DNA from: Candidatus Segatella albertsiae
Lineage (GTDB): Bacteria > Bacteroidota > Bacteroidia > Bacteroidales > Bacteroidaceae
DNA: 28,924 bases
NCBI GenBank assembly: GCA_002451555.1
Contig: DKCU01000001.1
Location: 1-28,924 of the forward strand
Direction of reading: 5' to 3'
The notes beneath the pieces were generated by a model. The model had not been told where the DNA came from and ran no database searches. It was given only the letters and a program-made list of their open reading frames with translations. Positions 23,688 through 28,924 of the stretch are shown in pieces (the stretch's first letter is position 1; every line of letters starts with the position of its first letter). The position numbers were made by a program, and so were the translations under genes.

Positions 23688-25145
23688 TTACTCGGAGAGA
23701 GCCAGACGAAGCCCGAGGCCGTTGCCGCGGTTGACGGGAGTGCTGAAGCTACGGTACGACGAACGGCAGTACCTCGCATTGATGCCCCAGCAACCACCAC
23801 GGCGCACACGGATCGACCCACTAGTAGCACCTGTAGGATTCGTCCGAGAAGAACTAGAATAAGAGCCATACCAATCCTGACACCATTCCCAAACATTACC
23901 TGTCATGTCATAAATGCCAAGTTCATTAGGTTGCTTAGTACCAACAGCATGAGTTTTGCTACCACTATTTCCATCATACCAAGCTACGTTGGATATTTTG
24001 CTGCTACCACTGTACTGATACCCCCTGCTCTTCTTGCCTCCACGAGCAGCATACTCCCATTCTGCCTCGGTAGGTAAGCGGAAGTTTCTGCCTGTCAAAC
24101 TATTCAGCTTAGAGATAAAATCTTGGCAATCGTTCCAACTTACAGTTTCCACCGGAAGGTTATCACCCTTAAATTTAGAAGGATTGTTCCCCATCACTGC
24201 TTGCCACAATGCTTGGGTAACCTCGTACTTGCCCATATAGTAATCATTGGTCAAGATCACTTGATGCACAGGTTTCTCCCAAGAATAAGGTTTCTTCATC
24301 TCCGAGGTAGCTCCCATCATGAATGTGCCAGCCTCTACTTTCACCATCTCTATATTGATACCATTCTTCACTGGTATGGAAATCGTATTGCTACCCGAAG
24401 ACATAGATGATGAGGCTGATGAATATCCCGAGGTATTCGATGAGGCTGATGTAGAAACCACATAGTTATTTGTCGGTTGTTGATTTACAGATAACTGTGG
24501 ACTTTCAATTCCTGTACTCGCAGCTTCCTTAGTCAAAGTAATCTGCAAATTACTCGGAGCGGAAGCCTTTAACTTCACCATTCCCTCTTCTGACTCATAA
24601 CCATCACAAAAGACAACAAAGGAATGCTGACCGACAGGCAAGGTTGTCTTAGCCACTCCATTGCTCCCTCTCACCATTTTATTATCCACAAGAACTGTGG
24701 CGGCAGAAGGCGTATATCTGATGATAAGCGTTTGGCTTTGTTGCATAACAGCCTCTGTGCCACCGACAGGCTTAGTCAATACCAACACATAGGTTTTGTT
24801 CTTCTCCACCTGGCTGATACCAAAGCTAGAGAAATTCACCATAATAGGAAGGTAATCCTTGGTCAGCACCTTCATCTGCTGTGAGCCATGAGTCATGTAA
24901 GCCCAAGTCTCGTTGCCTGTCTTCACCAACGGCTTGATGACATTGCCTTCCACATCGAGGATGTCACCCACAAACTGCACCTTGACCAAGGCACAAGGCT
25001 CGTCGTTCAAGTCCTTGCGTGGTTGCGTCTGGGCACTGATGTCGGTTGCCGATAGAGTGAAAGACTCTATTGCAAGTTTCTGAGCAAAGGTGTTAAGGCA
25101 TAGCAGTATGCCAAACACAAAAAATAGTATTCGTTTCATTATCAT
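23688..25145 (-). CDS. Exported PEGA-SUMF1 protein with DGR-type variable C-terminus (variable protein 1)
   Basis: 485 residues from 25145; a start six bases later (MKRILFFVFG) matches the paralogues. Domains: signal peptide cleaved near FAQ (about 21-22); the family N-terminal domain (about 25-127, with DVEGNVIKPLVK and SFGISQVEKNKTYVLVLTKP); one PEGA domain (about 137-203); a Ser/Asn-rich linker (about 210-255); and a SUMF1/FGE-like C-type lectin domain (about 260-485: EMVKVEAGTFMMGATSE, KYEVTQALW, FRLPTEAEWEYAARGG, ELGIYDMTGNVWEWCQDWYG). It is not a working formylglycine-generating enzyme: the first active-site Cys of the CxxxxC pair is Ile, and only the second (ARYC) remains. The last ~44 codons are a DGR-like variable region. 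It lies 3 nt after the Sel1 paralogue, so the two are co-transcribed. Confidence 0.88.
   Translation of the reverse strand: MIMKRILFFVFGILLCLNTFAQKLAIESFTLSATDISAQTQPRKDLNDEPCALVKVQFVGDILDVEGNVIKPLVKTGNETWAYMTHGSQQMKVLTKDYLPIMVNFSSFGISQVEKNKTYVLVLTKPVGGTEAVMQQSQTLIIRYTPSAATVLVDNKMVRGSNGVAKTTLPVGQHSFVVFCDGYESEEGMVKLKASAPSNLQITLTKEAASTGIESPQLSVNQQPTNNYVVSTSASSNTSGYSSASSSMSSGSNTISIPVKNGINIEMVKVEAGTFMMGATSEMKKPYSWEKPVHQVILTNDYYMGKYEVTQALWQAVMGNNPSKFKGDNLPVETVSWNDCQDFISKLNSLTGRNFRLPTEAEWEYAARGGKKSRGYQYSGSSKISNVAWYDGNSGSKTHAVGTKQPNELGIYDMTGNVWEWCQDWYGSYSSSSRTNPTGATSGSIRVRRGGCWGINARYCRSSYRSFSTPVNRGNGLGLRLALSE
23718..23813 (-). other. DGR-type variable region 1
   Basis: Codons from ATC (23813-23811) to GGC (23720-23718). 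The variable codons are ATC, CGC, TGC, GGC, ATC, TAC, TAC, AGC, TTC, AGC, GTC, GGC and GGC. All end in a pyrimidine and can be reached from AAC, AGC or GAC by changing only adenines. They alternate with fixed codons (CGT, GGT, TGG, GCG, AGG, TGC, TCG) shared exactly with the second region. The fixed CTCGGG and CTCTCCGAGTAA that follow would be the initiation side. No template repeat is in the window. Confidence 0.8.
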
Positions 25146-25148
25146 ACT

Positions 25149-26375
25149 TTATTTAAATTGTCTTTCCAACAATTGTTTAGCTTCCATGCTATTGTTTTCA
25201 GCAGCTTGAACCAACCATATTTTTGCCAAAGCCTTATTTTTATCACAGCCTATTCCCGATATATAACAACGTCCCAAATTATAAAATCCATTCACGTCAC
25301 CAGATTCTGCTGCTTTATGATACCAAGTAAAAGCAACAGCTTTATTATTTCTGATGCCCAACCCATACTCGTAACAGGATCCCATGGCGACATAAGCTGC
25401 AGGGCAACCTAATTCGGTAGCCTTTCTAAGCAATAAAAATCCTTTTGGATTATTTTTAGATACTCCATGCCCCTCGATATACCAAATTCCTAAAGTTGTC
25501 ATAGCTAACGGTTCATTTTGATTTGCTGCTAGAGTGTACCATTTTAAAGCCTCATTCGTATCTGCATAAACACCATAACCATTTTGGTAGCAATAACCTA
25601 ATTTGTATTGTGCTTTAGCATATCCCATTTCTGCACTCTTTTTAAACAGTAACAATGCTTGATAAAACTGTTTGTTTTCAAATAGATGTTCAGCTCTCAA
25701 ATAGCTTAGTTTAAAATATAATGTATCAGTATCAGTTTCATCTTCAATAGCAACTTGGTCTTGGCTACCTGACTGCTCCTTCTCCTTATTCAACTGCAAT
25801 CGAATATTAGTTGGCGCATGTTCCTGTACCTTTATTTTTCCCTCGGTACTATAATAGCCTGACTTTGCCGCTATATACGCATGTTCTCCCACTGGCAATT
25901 CTACTTCGGCATGACCATTGCCTGGAATGAGCCTAGAATCAACCAATATAGTAGCATCAGTTGGAAGATAATCAATCACTAACTTTTGCATCTTAACCTT
26001 ATCATTTTCAACAATATCTAGTAGATAAACTCTTTTAGCTTGCACTCCTGTAATTCCAAAATTTGGGAATCGAACAAGTAAGGCTGAATTATTTGAAGAA
26101 TGAATCTTTATCTCCTTTGTACCTGCTGTTATATACACCCACTTTTCAGAACCATTCTTTTGCACATTGCCAATGACATTCCCTTCCACATCAAGTACCT
26201 CTGTAGGGATATTAATCTTCACCAAGGCACAAGCATCCCCATTGAGGTCTTTTACCTCATTCACCGATGCCGATAGGTCATTACTTGCTAAAGAGAAAGA
26301 CTTCACCTTCAGCTCTTGGGCAAATGTGCTTAGACATACCAACATGCTAAATATAAAAAATATTATGCGTTTCAT
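25149..26375 (-). CDS. Exported PEGA protein with Sel1-like repeats (family member without lectin domain)
   Basis: 408 residues. The signal peptide (MKRIIFFIFSMLVCLSTFAQ) and the N-terminal ~115 residues (SFSLASNDLSASVNEVKDLN, DVEGNVIGNVQKNG, FPNFGITGVQAKRVYLLDI) are diverged copies of the domain in its two neighbours. One PEGA domain follows (about 136-205, LPVGEHAYIAAKSGYYSTEG). Then, in place of the SUMF1 domain, come about five Sel1-like (TPR-type) repeats from residue ~230 to the end, for example AQYKLGYCYQNGYGVYADTN and AYVAMGSCYEYGLGIRNNKA. Sel1 repeats mediate protein-protein contacts. Encoded between the two variable-protein genes, it may act as an adaptor or chaperone for them, which is inference. 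Confidence 0.87.
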   Translation of the reverse strand: MKRIIFFIFSMLVCLSTFAQELKVKSFSLASNDLSASVNEVKDLNGDACALVKINIPTEVLDVEGNVIGNVQKNGSEKWVYITAGTKEIKIHSSNNSALLVRFPNFGITGVQAKRVYLLDIVENDKVKMQKLVIDYLPTDATILVDSRLIPGNGHAEVELPVGEHAYIAAKSGYYSTEGKIKVQEHAPTNIRLQLNKEKEQSGSQDQVAIEDETDTDTLYFKLSYLRAEHLFENKQFYQALLLFKKSAEMGYAKAQYKLGYCYQNGYGVYADTNEALKWYTLAANQNEPLAMTTLGIWYIEGHGVSKNNPKGFLLLRKATELGCPAAYVAMGSCYEYGLGIRNNKAVAFTWYHKAAESGDVNGFYNLGRCYISGIGCDKNKALAKIWLVQAAENNSMEAKQLLERQFK

Positions 26376-26457
26376 TTTTTCTTTGATTTTATATGGCTAC
26401 GCCGATGATGATTGATTCGATGTCTGTCGAGATGGTCTTTTTTTTGCAAAGATGCCG

Positions 26458-28281
26458 TTACTCGGAGAGCACCAAGCGAACCCCGAGGACCCTGCTACGG
26501 AGGTCGGGAGTAAGATTAAGGTTGAAACGGCACGACGAACGGCAGTTCCTCGCATTGCTGAGCCAACTACCACCACGGGCTACACGGTACGACCCACTTG
26601 TAGCTCCTGTAGGATTCATCTGAGAGGAGCTCACATAAGAGCCATACCAATCCTCACACCATTCCAAGACGTTACCTGCCATATCATAAATGCCCAACTC
26701 ATTAGCTTGCTTAGTACCTACAGGATGAGTCTTGGTACCAAAATAACCATAATACCAAGCAACATCGGAAATATTAGAACTTCCGCTATACTGATTGCCT
26801 CTACTCTTCTTGCCACCACGAGCGGCATACTCCCATTCCGCCTCGGTTGGCAAGCGAAACTTTCTGCCTGTTATGCTGTTCAACTTACTGATGAACTCCT
26901 GGCAATCGTTCCAACTCACTTGCTCAACAGGAAGGTTATCACCCTTAAAATACGAAGGGTTACTCCCCATCACTGCTTGCCACAACGCCTGAGTAATCTC
27001 ATACTTACCCATGTAGTAGTCATTGGTCAAGGTGACCTGATGAACAGGCTTCTCATGAGAATAAGGTTCCTCCATCTCTGAAGTCGCTCCCATCATGAAG
27101 GTTCCAGCCTCAACCTTCACCATCTCGATGCTAATGCCATCCTTTACAGGGATAGAAATCGTTTTGCTCACCGAAGCCATAGATGATGAAGTAGATAAAT
27201 ATCCCGATGTATTCGATGAGGAAAAGGATGAGGCTAAGGCATTGGATGCCAATGTTCCTACTATACTTGCAGTCTGACCTTCCGAAATCGAGACGGTCTT
27301 CCTATCGGTAACATATCCATCTTTTCTCACCTCCACTTGATGGCTACCCACCAGCAACCCATTGAACACACGAGGGCTTTGCCCCAACTTCTTGCCATCT
27401 ACATAGACATCGGAACCAAAAGGCTTGTAGTTCACAGAGAGATAGCCTTGTATCGCCACCAACTCGCCAAAAGCCACGTCCAACTTCTGTTGTTGCGCCA
27501 ACTGGATGGTTTTCTGCTGGCTGCGATAGCCACTCTTCCTTGCCTCCAACAAGTGCATGCCTTCCTTCAAGCTACCACTCCATGGCGCATTGCCCACAGA
27601 CTTCTTATCGACATAAAGTGACACGGCTGGAGTCGGGCAAGTAATCGAGACTGTTGCCATCGCCGAGAGCAAGCTTACATTAATAGGTGTCATGTCGCCA
27701 CTGCTCACCTCGAAAGTACCGCTCTTGCTGATATAACCACCAGCCTCCACCTTATAGGTATGCGTACCGTATGGGAGCATGGCCGAATATTCTCCGTCTG
27801 AAGAACTTGGTTGGAGAACACCATCAATCGTTACAACTGCATTCCTCGGCTGAACACTGAGCGCATAGAAGTTGCCACCTGCATCTATAGCTTCAGCACC
27901 ACTTATCGGCTTGGTCAATACCAACACATAGGTCTTGTTCTTTTCCACCTGGTTGATACCAAGGCTGGAGAAATTCACCATAACAGGGAGATAATCCTTG
28001 GTCAACACCTTCATCTGCTGTGAGCCATGGGCCATGTAAGCCCAAGTCTCATTGCCTTTCTTCACCAATGGCTTGATGACATTTCCTTCCACATCAAGGA
28101 TGTCACCAACGAATTGCACCTTTACCAAGGCGCAAGGTTCGTCGTTTAAGTCCTTGCGAGGTTGCGTCTGGGCACTTATGTCGGTTGCGGCAAGGGAGAA
28201 AGACTCTATTGCGAGTTTCTGGGCAGATGCTCCAAAACTTAGTGACAAGCTGTGTATAAGAAATAATATTCGTCTCTTCAT
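26458..28281 (-). CDS. Exported triple-PEGA-SUMF1 protein with DGR-type variable C-terminus (variable protein 2)
   Basis: 607 residues: signal peptide ending ASAQ (about 21); shared N-terminal domain (22-125); three PEGA domains (about 138-204, 209-271 and 279-343: VTIDGVLQPS, SLYVDKKSVGNAPW, DVYVDGKKLGQSPR); Ser-rich linker (347-373); SUMF1-like lectin domain (about 385-605). PEGA repeats usually form extracytoplasmic stalks, so this should be a longer-reaching version of variable protein 1. The FGE active-site Cys pair is incomplete: Ser replaces the first Cys (WLSNARNC). Its 5' ~380 nt are strikingly similar to those of variable protein 1, indicating recent duplication or conversion. It lies 21 nt after the zinc-finger gene and 82 nt before the Sel1 gene; that gap shows a near-consensus CATCTTTG but no convincing promoter. 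Confidence 0.88.
   Translation of the reverse strand: MKRRILFLIHSLSLSFGASAQKLAIESFSLAATDISAQTQPRKDLNDEPCALVKVQFVGDILDVEGNVIKPLVKKGNETWAYMAHGSQQMKVLTKDYLPVMVNFSSLGINQVEKNKTYVLVLTKPISGAEAIDAGGNFYALSVQPRNAVVTIDGVLQPSSSDGEYSAMLPYGTHTYKVEAGGYISKSGTFEVSSGDMTPINVSLLSAMATVSITCPTPAVSLYVDKKSVGNAPWSGSLKEGMHLLEARKSGYRSQQKTIQLAQQQKLDVAFGELVAIQGYLSVNYKPFGSDVYVDGKKLGQSPRVFNGLLVGSHQVEVRKDGYVTDRKTVSISEGQTASIVGTLASNALASSFSSSNTSGYLSTSSSMASVSKTISIPVKDGISIEMVKVEAGTFMMGATSEMEEPYSHEKPVHQVTLTNDYYMGKYEITQALWQAVMGSNPSYFKGDNLPVEQVSWNDCQEFISKLNSITGRKFRLPTEAEWEYAARGGKKSRGNQYSGSSNISDVAWYYGYFGTKTHPVGTKQANELGIYDMAGNVLEWCEDWYGSYVSSSQMNPTGATSGSYRVARGGSWLSNARNCRSSCRFNLNLTPDLRSRVLGVRLVLSE
26488..26589 (-). other. DGR-type variable region 2
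   Basis: Codons from TAC (26589-26587) to GTC (26490-26488). It aligns base-for-base with the first region over the first 21 codons: 13 fixed codons are identical, with no synonymous change. The 8 others differ (TAC/ATC, GTA/GTG, GCC/CGC, AGT/TGC, CTC/GGC, AGC/ATC, AAC/TAC, TGC/TAC). It then carries two extra codons (TTC AAC CTT AAT CTT before ACT CCC). Third-base differences further on (CGT/CGC, AGG, GTTCGC versus CTTCGT) suggest a related but distinct template. Confidence 0.8.
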
Positions 28282-28302
28282 TTGTTAGTATTCATAAAGG
28301 CA

Positions 28303-28881
28303 CTATTCAACATATCCTTTTCCAAAGCAGGTTTGGCACTGATGGTGAACATGAGAGTGCGCTGGTCCTGTTGAACCACATTCTGCGCAATAAGTAGAAT
28401 TGTCCTCTCCAGTATAATTTGGCGCATAAATAATTTCATTGTTTCCCTGACCAGTACCATTGCAGTAAGGACAAGTACGACGAGTGGATGTAGGCGTAGG
28501 ATCCTCGTAAGTACTAGATGGAGAAGAAGGTACAGAGATAGGATTGATTTGTCCACCAGTAGGGTGAATATCGTCATCATCTTCTGTCTCATCACCATTT
28601 TCCTCTTCTGTATTTCCAAAGTTTGTACCATTCATCAACTTCTTATATCGCTCCGCAGTTAGCCATCCTAATCCAAAGCATTTGTCACACTTCTCACTAA
28701 TCAATCCAAAGAGATGCCAGGAAGAATATCCTGTATGGTCACAATAAGGACATTTCTCACATTTATCCCACAAATCCGCGAATGGATGTAACTTAGAAGA
28801 TGGTTCAGATACATATAACATATAGCAGAAGAAAGCTACTCCTGCATACAAAAGATACTTTATAAATTTGTTCATAATCAT
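28303..28881 (-). CDS. Membrane-anchored DnaJ-type zinc-finger protein
   Basis: 192 residues; the start is the ATG at 28881 or six bases later (MNKFIKYLLY). A single hydrophobic helix (about 8-24) acts as an N-terminal anchor. The rest has paired cysteines in CxxCxGxG-like units: CEKCPYCDHTG (41-51), CDKCFGLG (65-72), CPYCNGTG (137-144), CAECGSTG (165-172) and CQTCFGKG (182-189). They are split by an acidic, Ser/Pro-rich linker (about 92-134, EEENGDETEDDDD). This is the DnaJ central zinc-binding pattern without a J domain. It may assist folding or secretion of the variable proteins encoded 21 nt downstream; that role is inferred from position. Its promoter lies outside or within the last 43 nt and was not recognised. 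Confidence 0.8.
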   Translation of the reverse strand: MIMNKFIKYLLYAGVAFFCYMLYVSEPSSKLHPFADLWDKCEKCPYCDHTGYSSWHLFGLISEKCDKCFGLGWLTAERYKKLMNGTNFGNTEEENGDETEDDDDIHPTGGQINPISVPSSPSSTYEDPTPTSTRRTCPYCNGTGQGNNEIIYAPNYTGEDNSTYCAECGSTGPAHSHVHHQCQTCFGKGYVE

Positions 28882-28924
28882 TATTTTGAATGTTACTATT
28901 AATAACCTGTTGGCGGAATTAATT

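Noticed and set aside
23688..28281. Working formylglycine-generating (sulfatase-activating) enzymes
   Set aside because: Both SUMF1-type domains lack the first active-site Cys, no sulfatase gene is nearby, and the region is hypervariable.
1..28924. tRNA, rRNA or riboswitch genes
   Set aside because: No cloverleaf-like segments with a T-arm GGTTCNANTCC, no rRNA motifs and no known riboswitch cores were seen on either strand by eye; a covariance-model search would be needed to exclude small RNAs.

Overview
The window looks like chromosome from a Prevotellaceae member (Prevotella/Segatella type). Three things point there: many promoters have the Bacteroidota form TTTG, 19-20 nt, TAnnTTTG; the families are typical of that group (HmuY, DUF6078, DUF4248, calycin-like and leucine-rich lipoproteins, RPRRFGKS-type AAA ATPases, DUF6088/AbiEi); and recognisable Shine-Dalgarno sites are scarce. 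No rRNA or tRNA gene and no CRISPR array was seen.

Layout. (1) 1-1113, minus: an RPRRFGKS AAA-type ATPase cut by the window edge, divergent from a DUF6078 gene (1253-1777) whose 3' end runs into a 22-nt tandem palindromic repeat. (2) 2051-6990, plus: a decayed defence/mobile island holding a type I restriction HsdR cut at motif I, a DUF1016 fragment, an intact DUF1016 nuclease, a gutted tyrosine recombinase, and a helix-turn-helix ORF split by an IS (5341-6647) whose own transposase is internally deleted. (3) 7244-13914, minus: a five-gene haem-uptake operon of TonB receptor, HmuY lipoprotein, two tandem paralogous multi-pass membrane proteins and a PepSY membrane protein. (4) 14131-16748, minus: three exported proteins (LRR lipoprotein, calycin-like protein, small lipoprotein) behind a promoter with a palindrome in its spacer. 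(5) 16952-19441, minus: a large outer-membrane beta-barrel protein. (6) 19753-21912, plus: a DUF4248 protein and a second RPRRFGKS ATPase/PD-(D/E)XK protein. (7) 21950-23545, minus: a shredded SUMF1-family pseudogene and an AbiE toxin-antitoxin pair in which the toxin is broken and the antitoxin intact. (8) 23688-28881, minus: an exported multigene family.

Region 8 is the most interesting. Three intact paralogues and one pseudogene share the same N-terminal secreted domain. Two of them (607 and 485 aa) continue through PEGA domains and a Ser-rich linker into a SUMF1/formylglycine-generating-enzyme-like C-type lectin fold. The last ~45 codons of both carry the signature of a diversity-generating retroelement (DGR) variable region: constant codons are identical to the base, while variable codons have the form NNC/NNT, as expected if AAC/AAT template codons were randomised at adenines. 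No reverse transcriptase or template repeat lies in the window, so these look like targets served in trans or from beyond the edge. The third paralogue replaces the lectin domain with Sel1 repeats, and a membrane-anchored DnaJ-type zinc-finger protein precedes the cluster. My inference is a surface or periplasmic display system: a common secretion/assembly domain, PEGA stalk, and hypervariable binding tip.
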